Assembly (NCBI RefSeq): GCF_008000815.1
Contig: NZ_CP042806.1
Location: forward strand, 2,728,001-2,792,000
DNA: 64,000 nucleotides
Reading direction: 5' to 3'
From: Terriglobus albidus
GTDB lineage: Bacteria > Acidobacteriota > Terriglobia > Terriglobales > Acidobacteriaceae
The position numbers and the translations under genes were made by a program. The notes beneath the pieces are model-generated. The model searched no databases. It worked only from the letters and a program-made list of their open reading frames with translations, and was not told the origin of the DNA. This document shows positions 33,687-43,218 of the stretch, piece by piece. Every line of letters begins with the position of its first letter. The stretch's first letter is position 1.

Positions 33687-34883
33687 TTGATCGCAACAGG
33701 AAACAGGCGGTGGGGTTTTGCAGTGGCCAGCGGCATCCTTGGCTGGGTGCTCGATGCGTATGACTTCTTCATCCTCGTTTTTGTCATGGATGCGCTTGCG
33801 GCGCACTTCGGCGTTAGCAAAGGATCGATTGTTGCCACCATCACTGCCACGCTGGTCATGCGGCCTCTGGGAGCGTTCCTCTTCGGCTTCTGTGCCGACC
33901 GCTGGGGACGTCGCATTCCGCTCCTCTGCTGCGTGCTTTATTTCTCCCTCATTACCGCGCTGACCCCGTTAGCTCCAAGCTTCTCGGTCTTCCTCGTGCT
34001 GCGCGCGCTCTATGGCATCGGCATGGGTGGTTACTGGGGTGTCGGCGCTGCACTGGTGATGGAGAGCTGCCCTGTATCCCTGCGCGGACTCTTTTCTGGA
34101 ATTCTGCAGGCAGGCTACTCTCTGGGATATCTGCTCGCAGCGTTGATGGCGCGAACACTTGCTCCAGCCGTTGGATGGCAATGGCTCTTCTGGAGCGGGC
34201 TCTGTCTTGCGGTCTTGATTGTCCTGCTGATTTTATTTTCGTCAGATACCTATCGACAGGTATCCACGGAAGCTCGTCCGAATCTTCTGCGCACGATCGG
34301 TGCTCATTGGGGCAACTTCGTCCTGCTTACGGTTCTGATGACGCTGATCACCTGTCTCTCTCACGGAACGCAGGATCTCTATCCCGACTTCCTTCGCGTG
34401 GTGCACGGATTTAGTCTGCGCTCGGCGGCTAATATGGCGATCTTCTATAACGTCGGCGCCGTTCTGGGAGCGGTTGTCTTTGGCCGTGTTTCGGATTGGC
34501 TAGGCCGGCGCAACAGCATCTATATGGCATTGCTGATCTGCCTGTTGGCCGTGCCCGCATGGGCATTTGGAGGGTCGGTCGCGTGGCTTGCTGCAGGCGC
34601 CTTCATGATGCAGTTCGGCGTGCAGGGAGCCTTCGGCGTGATTCCGGCTCATCTCAATGAGCTCGCCCCGGAAGGCGCACGCGGGCTCTTCCCCGGACTT
34701 GTCTATCAGTTTGGGGTTCTCCTGGGAGCTCCATGCGTGATGGTGGAGTATGCGCTCCGCGACTCATTGGGATATGCAAGAGCGCTGGCCGTTTTTGAGC
34801 TCATTACTTTCGCACTGCTTGCGGCAGCACTTGCTGTCCGTAGGGAGCAGCGAGGCAGGGAACTGATGCGGGCGGATGCCTAG
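33687..34883 (+). CDS. MFS transporter (sialate/lactate-symporter-like)
   Basis: A 398-residue, 12-helix major facilitator. Helix 1 holds GWVLDAYDFFILVFVMDAL, loop 2-3 has FCADRWGRRIPL, and helix 4 has RALYGIGMGGYWGVGAALVMESCP, a pattern of the sialate:H+/lactate symporter branch that moves monocarboxylic sugar acids. Expected to be the inner-membrane importer of the operon's uronide, taking over from the TonB receptor. Start is TTG, supported by AGGAG (33675-33679 region) 7 bases upstream; the gene follows the SDR by 11 bases. Confidence 0.88.
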   Translation: MIATGNRRWGFAVASGILGWVLDAYDFFILVFVMDALAAHFGVSKGSIVATITATLVMRPLGAFLFGFCADRWGRRIPLLCCVLYFSLITALTPLAPSFSVFLVLRALYGIGMGGYWGVGAALVMESCPVSLRGLFSGILQAGYSLGYLLAALMARTLAPAVGWQWLFWSGLCLAVLIVLLILFSSDTYRQVSTEARPNLLRTIGAHWGNFVLLTVLMTLITCLSHGTQDLYPDFLRVVHGFSLRSAANMAIFYNVGAVLGAVVFGRVSDWLGRRNSIYMALLICLLAVPAWAFGGSVAWLAAGAFMMQFGVQGAFGVIPAHLNELAPEGARGLFPGLVYQFGVLLGAPCVMVEYALRDSLGYARALAVFELITFALLAAALAVRREQRGRELMRADA

Positions 34884-34946
34884 GGATTAGCGAAGGCCCG
34901 CACGCGGTTTTGGGATGTAGACTTTGCGATGAATCTTGGAGTGGCG

Positions 34947-35732
34947 ATGGAGAAACAAAAGAAGATTGGCTCCTATCTGTCGGCGGTTGCCCTTGTTGCC
35001 GCGTCGTTGCTATCCAGTGCAGCGAACGCCCAGAACGACCGTCATGGCATGTTGATCTACACCCGCAATGGAAAGGGCTACGTGCACGACAATATCGCCG
35101 CCAGTGTGGCCGCCGTCACGAAACTTGGCACGGAGGCTGGGTTAGAGGTCGATGTGACCGCCGATCCGGAGTATTTTGAGCCGGCACGCCTCAGCCGTTA
35201 CGCCGTACTTGTCTTTGCCAATACCAACAACGAAGCCTTCCTGACGGATCAGCAACGTGATGCCTTCAAAGGCTATATCGAACACGGCGGCGGGTTTGTT
35301 GGGCTTCATTCGGCTTCCGGTTCGGAACGCACCTGGCCATACTTTGCTTCAGTTCTTGGAGGCAGGTTTGTCGAGCATCCACCGCAGCAGATACTGACGG
35401 TGGATGTGTTGGATCACGTCAGTCCTTTCACCAAGGATTTGCCTGCCCACCTGCAACACAAAGATGAGTGCTACTTCTTTACGCTGATGAATCCTGACGT
35501 CCATCCTCTACTCGGCGTAAGGAAGTCGACACTCGTCAACACGGAGAAGATGAAGCTGGATCTCAACAGCTATCCGGAGATGCTGCCAGTTGCGTGGTAT
35601 CACACCTTCGATGGAGGACGTGAGTTCTACCTGGCGCTCGGACATAACAAGGAAGACTATGAGGATCCGATCATCCTCAATCTCATCCGGCGCGGTATTA
35701 AGTGGGCTAGCGGAGCAGAGGAGATGCGTTGA
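34947..35732 (+). CDS. Secreted ThuA-domain protein
   Basis: A 261-residue protein with a signal peptide (ends about residue 29, SSAANAQ) and a ThuA domain, a class I glutamine-amidotransferase-like fold. Seen: MLIYTRNGKGYVHDNIAAS, VFANTNNEAFLTDQQRDAF, EHGGGFVGLHSAS, GRFVEHPPQQ and PVAWYHTFDGGREFYLALGHNKEDY. ThuA members process trehalose, keto-sugars or uronate polysaccharides; the reaction is not fixed. The ATG at 34947 is chosen over one at 34929 because GGAG stands 5 bases before it. It lies in the glycan run and is probably periplasmic. Confidence 0.87.
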   Translation: MEKQKKIGSYLSAVALVAASLLSSAANAQNDRHGMLIYTRNGKGYVHDNIAASVAAVTKLGTEAGLEVDVTADPEYFEPARLSRYAVLVFANTNNEAFLTDQQRDAFKGYIEHGGGFVGLHSASGSERTWPYFASVLGGRFVEHPPQQILTVDVLDHVSPFTKDLPAHLQHKDECYFFTLMNPDVHPLLGVRKSTLVNTEKMKLDLNSYPEMLPVAWYHTFDGGREFYLALGHNKEDYEDPIILNLIRRGIKWASGAEEMR

Positions 35733-35856
35733 CCTGATCCCAGACGGGTATGTGTGCGGAAGATTGGAAATCCATTCACACAGCAGTGACACAAAACTCT
35801 GATAATGTCTATGTCGTGTTCCGTACACAACTCTAACCATAAGAGTCTGCCCGTTC

Positions 35857-36783
35857 ATGTTGAAGTCCGTCTTCGTATGTCTTATCGCCGTCTCTATGCC
35901 GGCGATTGCCCAGGTCAGCATCACTGAAAACCGTGACCGCATCGATGTCGTTATCGATGGTCAGCCGTTTACCTCTCTCCATAAGGGAGACGACGCAAAT
36001 AAACCGTATCTCTATCCCCTTCGTTCCGCGTCCGGAAAGCCGGTAACGCGTGGATTTCCCATGGAGCAGATCCCTGGCGAGTCGACGGACCATCCCCATC
36101 AGCGGAGTGTCTGGATTGGTGCGGAACATGTCAGCGGTATGGATTTCTGGGAGAACGAACCTGGTTCCGACCGGGCGCATAAAGGGAAGATCGTCTTCCA
36201 ACGCGTACTCGCCCTGCACCAGGGCAAACGGAAGGGTGACGTCACTGTCGTTGCCGCATGGGTGGGACCCAATGGTGAGGCTGTCCTGCACGAAACCCTG
36301 ACCTTGACTTTCTATGCCGGTACCGAGCGGAACAGGTTCTTCGATGTCGATGTGGATCTCAAGGCGGACAAGAAGATCGCCTTTGAAGATGATCATGATG
36401 CTTTGTTAGGTCTCCGTCTGGCGACCCCATTCGAAGAGAGTCATGGAGGCGTTGTAAAGAACGCTGAAGGTGTCACGGGCGCGGACCACGTGCGTGGTAC
36501 GCATTCTCCATGGGCTGATTGGCAGGCGGATCTTGGCGGGGAAAAGATCGGTGTTGCAATCATGGACTCACCCAGAAATCCTCGTCACCCCACACCATGG
36601 CATGTCCGTCCGTATGCCATGATCTTTGCCAGCCCATTCGCGCAACATGACTTCTCGAAAGACCTGCCTGACGGCAGCATCACGCTGGAAGCCGGAAAGG
36701 ATCTTCGTTTCCGCTATCGGATTCTCATCCACCCTGGAGATTTTTCAGTGGCTGCTGCCTTCAAAGAGTTCGCCGCGCAATGA
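35857..36783 (+). CDS. Secreted DUF6807 (PmoA-family) protein
   Basis: A 308-residue exported protein (signal peptide to about residue 18, MPAIAQ) of the DUF6807/PmoA-like beta-rich family that recurs with ThuA and Gfo/Idh/MocA genes in glycan loci. Motifs: KPYLYPLRSASGKPVTRGFP, ESTDHPHQRSVWIGAEHVSG, FEDDHDALLGLRLATPF, HPTPWHVRPYAMIFASPF, RFRYRILIHPGDF; several His and Asp residues suggest a metal or sugar site. No activity is established for most members. It is followed by a TonB receptor overlapping it by ATGA, so both are made together. Confidence 0.85.
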   Translation: MLKSVFVCLIAVSMPAIAQVSITENRDRIDVVIDGQPFTSLHKGDDANKPYLYPLRSASGKPVTRGFPMEQIPGESTDHPHQRSVWIGAEHVSGMDFWENEPGSDRAHKGKIVFQRVLALHQGKRKGDVTVVAAWVGPNGEAVLHETLTLTFYAGTERNRFFDVDVDLKADKKIAFEDDHDALLGLRLATPFEESHGGVVKNAEGVTGADHVRGTHSPWADWQADLGGEKIGVAIMDSPRNPRHPTPWHVRPYAMIFASPFAQHDFSKDLPDGSITLEAGKDLRFRYRILIHPGDFSVAAAFKEFAAQ

Positions 36784-39503
36784 AGGTCTTGGGTGCGATT
36801 GGGATTTGTCTGTTCGGGGTGTTTTCTTCTCCGTGGATATACGGCCAGGTGGTTGAGGTCGGCGGACGTGTCACAGTTGCGACTTCTCCGCTTCGCAACG
36901 CGCAGGTCACGTTGAGTGGCAAGACCTACCGGCTTGCAGCACGCACGGACTCTGACGGAAGGTACAGCTTTCAGTTGCCGGGAAATTGCCCCTGTACGCT
37001 GACAGTGGAAGCGCCCGGATTGCACACCGCGACCCGCACGGTTCCGGTACTGAGGACAGGGGAAGCCCGCAGCGTGGATGTGATGCTGGAGCTTTCCGGG
37101 GTTCAGGACTCAATCGATGTCTCCGCGAAGATGTGGGATGCCGGTAACGGAGGCGTCGCAATCAGCCAGACGGTCTCCCGGCAGGATCTGAGCGAACTGC
37201 CCACGGTCACGCGTTCGACAGCCAAGTCTGCGCTTCTCGACCCTCACGTGCGGCAGGCGATTGGTCTGGGGGCAGACTATCAGGACAGCAATCGCCTCTC
37301 CATCAATGCCGCCTCCTATCGCAATACCGCATACGTTCTGGATGGGACCACGACATACGACTGGATCTATTCGGTTACACCGACAGAGGTCGTCTCGATG
37401 GGAGCGACTCAGGAGATGAAGGTGCTCACGGGGAACTACTCCGCGCAGTATGGCGTCTCCACCAGCGGCATCCTCGCAATTACAACCAGGGCGGGTGGTC
37501 CGCAGTATCACGGAGAGGCATTCGCTTACATCCGTCCCAGCGGTATTCAGGCATCCGCTCCGCTTGCCGCCTTCCATATCCCAAACGAGCGCGAAGACTG
37601 GGGAGCGCTTGTCGGCGGACCGCTTGGCGGCGACCGTACTACGTTCTTCGCCAGCTATGAGGGGGCACAGCAGACTCGCGGTGCTTATATCCAGTCGCCC
37701 CTGCCAGGTTTCTTCAATGGCAAGGTCAAGGAGTACTACCCGCTTTTACGCTTCGACCGTCAGCTCACATCGACACAATCGCTTATGGTTCGATTCAACG
37801 GAAATCACTACGAATCGAATAACGTGAACGATCGTATCTCCGGCTTCAATCAGCCGAGTACGGGCCGGTACGCACGCACGCAGTCGTGGGGCGGACAGGT
37901 GGCGGAGCAGGCAGTCTTTCACAATAAGGTGAACCAGGCTCGCTTTTCGTTCGTGAACTATTTCCCGGATACAGCCATTCCATTGCAGTCGTCGGTTTCG
38001 GTGGTGAGGCCCAATTACAGCACTGAAGGCTACTCCACTGCCAACTGGGTGCATGCCCAGAGTTACACCGCGGGAGATCTCGTCTCGATTCATCAGCGAC
38101 GAAACGACTGGAAGATCGGAATGGAACTCTCTTATCTTCGCGCGAAAGACTATTCCTATACTCCGTTCGGCACCTACACTTTTGCGTCAGGAGCTCCGCA
38201 GCCAAACGAACACCCGCTTAGTTATAGTCAGACCTTCGGGACTGCATTTCTGCAATACAAGCAGACGGAGCTGAACGCTTTTGTTGAAGACAACGTAAAG
38301 TTGAACTCTCGATTGAGCGCTAGTCTCGGCCTGCGGTATGAGTTCCAGACGCTTACGGATAATGATGCGAACTTTGCTCCACGGTTAGGTCTCGCGTGGG
38401 ACATCCGAGGGAATGGGAAGACTATTCTGCGCGGGGCCTATGGCCTGTTTTACGACCAGTACTATCTCTATATCTCTCGCCGTTTCCTCACGCTTGGACC
38501 AAACGCTCCTACGGCAACGTACTCCTTGAACTATGGCGCGGCAGGATTCCCGACGTTCCCTAATTCGCTGATTGCACCGCCGAATGGAGTTTCGGGAGGG
38601 AAGCGCGATCTCTATTTGCGTCCGGCCCGGCTCGCAAATCCATATGCATCGCAGGTGTCCGCCGCCCTGGAACAGAATCTTGGACACGGACTTACGCTCG
38701 AGATTTCCGGATTGTACGTTCACACGCTGAAGCAGATGCGCGTGAACGATATCAACCATCCTGTTCCTTTCATCAGAACGGCATCGGGACAATACCGCGG
38801 AGGTACGCTCGCCGGGGCAGCGGCTGCCGCGGATGCAACACGTCCCTATCAGACCTATGCGAGACTTCCCGTGAGGGATATTGCGGTCATCGAAAACACT
38901 GCGTCAAGCGCGTATAGCGCGCTTGATGTGGGCATTACACAGCAGGCTGGAACACGTCTTCGACTGGCAGCGCACTACGTACTCTCGAACTCTGTCAGCT
39001 ATGCGATGTTCTACTCCGATGCCAATAGCGGGGTTCCCAATGAGTGGAATAACCTGGCGAGTGCCGAGCGTGGGCCCGGAGATTTCTATCAGAGAGACCG
39101 GTTCGTCGCGAACGCCTGGGCTCAGCTTCCAGCGCGCTTTCAGCTCGTGTCTGTTGTGACTCTCGCTTCCGGACTTCCGGTGAATCCCATTACCGGCGAT
39201 GACAACAACGGAGACAGCTACGCGGTCGATCGTCCTGTCGGATATGCACGGAACTCATTCCGCACACCGCTGCAGGCGAATGTCGATGCGGCGTTTTCCC
39301 GGAGGTTTTCCCTGGAACGGCATCTGCAGATAGAGGCGCGCGTCGAAGCCGACAATCTCTTCAACCGCCATAACTTCATTACAGTCAACAATGTGTTTGG
39401 AGAAGGCGCGACACCTCTGGCAAGCTTCCTCACACCGAAGTCCGGAATCACGAATGCAGATCCAGCCCGCCAGTTCCAGTTGGCCGCCCGGCTCATCTTT
39501 TAG
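36780..39503 (+). CDS. TonB-dependent receptor, short Oar-like form
   Basis: A 907-residue outer-membrane receptor, shorter than its four relatives here (1139-1261). Signal peptide to about residue 22 (WIYGQ), a compact CarboxypepD_reg domain (VGGRVTVATSPLRNAQVTLSGK), plug with YQDSNRLSINAASYRNTAYVLDG and GNYSAQYGVSTSGILAITTRAGG, then barrel ending ARQFQLAARLIF. ATG overlaps the DUF6807 stop by 4 bases, showing strict coupling. As last gene of the LacI-controlled run it supplies outer-membrane entry for the glycan handled by the other seven products. A bidirectional terminator follows. Confidence 0.92.
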   Translation: MKVLGAIGICLFGVFSSPWIYGQVVEVGGRVTVATSPLRNAQVTLSGKTYRLAARTDSDGRYSFQLPGNCPCTLTVEAPGLHTATRTVPVLRTGEARSVDVMLELSGVQDSIDVSAKMWDAGNGGVAISQTVSRQDLSELPTVTRSTAKSALLDPHVRQAIGLGADYQDSNRLSINAASYRNTAYVLDGTTTYDWIYSVTPTEVVSMGATQEMKVLTGNYSAQYGVSTSGILAITTRAGGPQYHGEAFAYIRPSGIQASAPLAAFHIPNEREDWGALVGGPLGGDRTTFFASYEGAQQTRGAYIQSPLPGFFNGKVKEYYPLLRFDRQLTSTQSLMVRFNGNHYESNNVNDRISGFNQPSTGRYARTQSWGGQVAEQAVFHNKVNQARFSFVNYFPDTAIPLQSSVSVVRPNYSTEGYSTANWVHAQSYTAGDLVSIHQRRNDWKIGMELSYLRAKDYSYTPFGTYTFASGAPQPNEHPLSYSQTFGTAFLQYKQTELNAFVEDNVKLNSRLSASLGLRYEFQTLTDNDANFAPRLGLAWDIRGNGKTILRGAYGLFYDQYYLYISRRFLTLGPNAPTATYSLNYGAAGFPTFPNSLIAPPNGVSGGKRDLYLRPARLANPYASQVSAALEQNLGHGLTLEISGLYVHTLKQMRVNDINHPVPFIRTASGQYRGGTLAGAAAAADATRPYQTYARLPVRDIAVIENTASSAYSALDVGITQQAGTRLRLAAHYVLSNSVSYAMFYSDANSGVPNEWNNLASAERGPGDFYQRDRFVANAWAQLPARFQLVSVVTLASGLPVNPITGDDNNGDSYAVDRPVGYARNSFRTPLQANVDAAFSRRFSLERHLQIEARVEADNLFNRHNFITVNNVFGEGATPLASFLTPKSGITNADPARQFQLAARLIF

Positions 39504-39515
39504 AGGTTGATCGCA

Positions 39516-39551
39516 AATAAGAAGGCCCAGCATAAGCCGGGCCTTCTTATT
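39516..39551. terminator. Bidirectional rho-independent terminator
   Basis: A 13-base perfect stem AATAAGAAGGCCC with GGGCCTTCTTATT, flanked by A-rich and T-rich sides, between convergent receptor genes ending at 39503 and 39587. It serves both strands. Confidence 0.9.
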
Positions 39552-39586
39552 ATTTGTTGGAATGCTAAGCGGAATTTTGCGTTCGC

Positions 39587-42500
39587 CTAGAAGTGATATT
39601 TGACTGACAACTGCATGTTACGAGGATTGTTGCGGACGGCCGTAATCTGGCCGAAGGTTGCAGGCGAGCCTACGTTGCTGGATGGATTAGACCAGTAGGC
39701 ACTGTTGAAGAGGTTATCGGCATCAGCGCGGAAGTTGATCTGATGCTCATTCCAGATCGTGAAGTCCTTGGTAATGGAGGCTCCGTAGGTCTGGAAACCT
39801 GGTGCGCGTTCCGAGGTAGGACGAGTGCTGCCGAAGGTTCCAGGTGCGGGCTGTCCGTAAGCGCAGACACCATTGTCTACGCCGGCGGCGCACGGAATCG
39901 CCGACGGATCAGTTCCGAACCAGTTGTTGATGGAACGATTGACAATCTTCAACGGGCGATAGTGATTTGCACGCTGTGAGTTGCCATTGACCATGGAGTT
40001 GTTGGTTGCGCTGATGTTGACGGGGAATCCTGCATAGTAGGAGATACCGGTCATACCCAGTTTCCATCCACCGATGACTTCGTCGAGGATCAGCGGCATA
40101 TTTCTGCCGAGCATCCGGCTGCGGCCGATCGGCAGGTCATACACCAGGTTGTAGTTGAGAGCATGACGGATGTCCTGTCCGATGGGACCCCATTCTGAGT
40201 GGAGATCATAGACATTTTCTGCATATGCGCTGCCTACCGTAACACTGGGCACACCATAGAAGCCGGTGCTGTTGGTGAGTCCCTTGCTGTAGGTGTAGTT
40301 GGCGGTGTACTGCAGACCATGCCAGGCGCGCTGGCGGAAGCTGACCTGCAGGGAGTTGTAGTTCATCGCGGCATTCGAGTCGGTGTAACGAATCACGCCG
40401 TTATAGCCCACACCTGGAGTTGTGTAGAAGGGAGCCGGAGCCAAGGTGAGGCAAGCCGGGTTGGGGTTGGCCGTGTTGACGGCTACCGGAGCTCCGTTGA
40501 TGACGCAGGGATTATGCAGCTGGTTGCGCTGGTTTGCGGTAACCAGGTGCTGACCAGACTCGCCGGCATAGCCGACCTGAAGGGAGGCTGTGCTGGTGAA
40601 CTGATACTCCAGCGTCAGGTTATAGATGCTGATGAATGCCGGCTTGATCTTCTTGTTCCAGACGTTATAGACGTTCGAGAGCGCCGAGGCTGCTCCAAAA
40701 CCACCCTGTACGTTATAGAAGGAACCAGCGGTATTGCCTGTACCAGGCAGATTTCCGCTGAGCTGCGAGGCTGACTGGAAGGGAAGGTTGGTGGTCATAC
40801 GGAGGTTTGCGCCGGTGCCTTCCATATAGTTCTGCAGGCCATATCCGGCGCGAACGACGAACTTAGGACTCACCGACAGGGCAAAACCAATGCGAGGCAT
40901 GATGCTGCCGTAGTACGGGTCAACCAATCCGCGGCCATAGCCAGCAGCACTGGCTGTGATGCAGGGGAGGCCGAACGGCTGGCATACGGAGGTATTGTTG
41001 CCGTCGACGATAATCCTGCCGGGATTCGCGGGGTCGATGGTCGACATCTTGCGGTTGACTTCATAGATCGGCTGCGAGTACTCGTAGCGGATACCGAGGT
41101 TAAGGGTAAGGGTTGGAAGGACCTTCCAGTCGTCCTGGATGAAGTAGGCATTGCGCCACTGACGCATGCCGACCGGACCGGCGACGCCGCCAATACTCTT
41201 GAAACCGGCTCGGTTCAGAAGGAAGTCAGCGGCGGTGTAGCCGGTGCTGTGTCCGTTGGCAAGCGTGGTGTTACTGGAGGTTCCCGGTCCGAGATAGAAG
41301 AAACCGCCGAGTGAGCCGTCATTACCCGGATAGAAGTTGTTCTGTTGCTGGCGCAGGAACTGCACACCAAATTTGAAGGTGTGGCGATCCTTGAGCCAAG
41401 TGAAGTTGTCACCATACAGGAAGGTGTTGATGGTGTAGTTTGTCCCGGTATTCTGGTTGCCGAGGGTGGTGTATTCGGTTCCGTTGGTTGCCAGAAAACC
41501 CTGTGGGCTATTGGAGTTGGTGAAGCCAAGAGCAGAGAAGCCGGCAAACTGCTGATTGACCGGATTACTGCTTCCGATGCCGAGAACGCTGTCTCCCCGG
41601 AGGCCAAAGACCCCGGTAGGATCAAGCAAAACCGCGCCATTATTCTGAATGCGAGTGTAGCCGGCGCGGAACTCATTGACCATCGCTGAGTTGAAGCTAT
41701 GGATCTCATTGATGGCAACGCCGCGTACCGGGAAGGTGGGGGCGCTGGCGAAGCTGGTAGGAAGAACATTCTGTGTCGTCTGTCCCTGGTTCGCATACGA
41801 GAAGCGGACAGACAGGTTGTCCTTTTGCGTAGCCTTCCAGTCAACCTTGATATCGAACTGGTTGCCATAGTTACGCTGTTTGGTGGGACCAACGTAGTTG
41901 TTGCGAGCCGGAGTGTTGCTGGCATCCGGCGCACGGTTTGCACGCGGATAGAGCTCAGGATGCGCCAATAGATACTGCGCCGCGGGGTTGGAGATCGTGA
42001 TCTGGTTATTGGCGTATCTGGGATTACCCGCGGTCGTCGCATCGTACAACTCGATCAGACGAGCGTTGTTCGCGCAGACTCCACCTGGATCGCCGGAGCA
42101 CATCAGAGCCGGGTTGAGCAGTTCAGAAAAATCGCCATTGCGCATCTTGTCGGTGAGCACGGTCGCGAGTCCGCTACCACCGGAGTGATAACGGCCACCC
42201 TGGTAGTCACCGAAGAAGAAGAGCTTATCTTTGAAGATAGGACCGCCAAACGTCGCGCCGAAGATGCTGCGAGTGAAGGTGCTCCTTGGAACAATGGTCG
42301 ATCCGTGCTTGTTGGCCCAGGTGTTGGCATTCAAAAGGTGATTGCCGAGGAAGTAGAAGGCACTGCCGTGAAACTGGTTCGTGCCGCTCTTGGTCTGATA
42401 GAGAATATCGCCGCCGAGTACATTCCCGTATTCCGCGGGAGCGTTGGCAGAGATGACCTGAACCTGACCGATCGCATCAACGCTGGGGTTGTAGCCCGGC

Positions 42501-43171
42501 GTGTCGTCCAGCGTCTGATTGATGTTCATACCATCAAGCAGATACTGATTAGTTTGTTGACGGTTGCCGTTGACGGAGACCGAGCTATTGCTGCTGGCAT
42601 TTGCCGGATTGTTTCCGCTGAGCGGACCGGAGATCGAGGCATTGCTGACGAAGCTGTTCGGCGAGGTGCTGATCGCGCCGGGAAGGAACATTGTCAGGGC
42701 ATTGAGATTGCGGCTAACCAGAGGAAGGTTCTCAATGGCGCGAGTATCCAACGTAGTAGCAAGGGTTGGACTCTCGGTATTGAGGAGAGGTGCGACCTCA
42801 GCTTCGACGGTAACCTTCTGCGATTGATTCGCAACCCCCAGCTTGCCGTCAATCTTTGCATTTTGACCCGTCTCCAGAGCGAAGGGGCCATACGTTGTGG
42901 TAGCGAACCCCGAAGAGGTGATCGTTACCTTATAGTTGCCGATCTGCAGGAAGCGAAGGCTGTAGATGCCTTCACTGTTGGTTGTGGTGGGAGTCTCAAC
43001 CCCGGTATCCACATTCGTTGCGACGACACTGGCGTTTGGAATAACGGCGCCGGAAGCGTCGGTCACGGTACCGTTGATGCTGCCGGTGATCGTCTGGGCC
43101 ATAGCAAAGCTGCTACAGACAGCCAGGAGCAACATCGTCATGAATCGAAAGAATCGAATTCGTTGCCGCAT
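39587..43171 (-). CDS. TonB-dependent receptor, Oar-like, with carboxypeptidase-regulatory-like domain
   Basis: A 1194-residue outer-membrane receptor. Signal peptide 1-25 (SSFAMAQ), CarboxypepD_reg at about 30-115 (SINGTVTDASGAVIPNASVVAT), plug at about 120-270 with LPLVSRNLNALTMFLPGA and NQYLLDGMNINQ, barrel ending MQLSVKYHF. AGGAG lies six bases before the ATG. A small secreted protein gene is 47 bases upstream on the same strand, probably in the same transcript. The ligand is not predictable. Confidence 0.92.
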   Translation of the reverse strand: MRQRIRFFRFMTMLLLAVCSSFAMAQTITGSINGTVTDASGAVIPNASVVATNVDTGVETPTTTNSEGIYSLRFLQIGNYKVTITSSGFATTTYGPFALETGQNAKIDGKLGVANQSQKVTVEAEVAPLLNTESPTLATTLDTRAIENLPLVSRNLNALTMFLPGAISTSPNSFVSNASISGPLSGNNPANASSNSSVSVNGNRQQTNQYLLDGMNINQTLDDTPGYNPSVDAIGQVQVISANAPAEYGNVLGGDILYQTKSGTNQFHGSAFYFLGNHLLNANTWANKHGSTIVPRSTFTRSIFGATFGGPIFKDKLFFFGDYQGGRYHSGGSGLATVLTDKMRNGDFSELLNPALMCSGDPGGVCANNARLIELYDATTAGNPRYANNQITISNPAAQYLLAHPELYPRANRAPDASNTPARNNYVGPTKQRNYGNQFDIKVDWKATQKDNLSVRFSYANQGQTTQNVLPTSFASAPTFPVRGVAINEIHSFNSAMVNEFRAGYTRIQNNGAVLLDPTGVFGLRGDSVLGIGSSNPVNQQFAGFSALGFTNSNSPQGFLATNGTEYTTLGNQNTGTNYTINTFLYGDNFTWLKDRHTFKFGVQFLRQQQNNFYPGNDGSLGGFFYLGPGTSSNTTLANGHSTGYTAADFLLNRAGFKSIGGVAGPVGMRQWRNAYFIQDDWKVLPTLTLNLGIRYEYSQPIYEVNRKMSTIDPANPGRIIVDGNNTSVCQPFGLPCITASAAGYGRGLVDPYYGSIMPRIGFALSVSPKFVVRAGYGLQNYMEGTGANLRMTTNLPFQSASQLSGNLPGTGNTAGSFYNVQGGFGAASALSNVYNVWNKKIKPAFISIYNLTLEYQFTSTASLQVGYAGESGQHLVTANQRNQLHNPCVINGAPVAVNTANPNPACLTLAPAPFYTTPGVGYNGVIRYTDSNAAMNYNSLQVSFRQRAWHGLQYTANYTYSKGLTNSTGFYGVPSVTVGSAYAENVYDLHSEWGPIGQDIRHALNYNLVYDLPIGRSRMLGRNMPLILDEVIGGWKLGMTGISYYAGFPVNISATNNSMVNGNSQRANHYRPLKIVNRSINNWFGTDPSAIPCAAGVDNGVCAYGQPAPGTFGSTRPTSERAPGFQTYGASITKDFTIWNEHQINFRADADNLFNSAYWSNPSSNVGSPATFGQITAVRNNPRNMQLSVKYHF

Positions 43172-43218
43172 CGGTGTCTCCTAAAAGTGTTGGTGCTGCG
43201 TGAAGGTGCTGCTTATCT

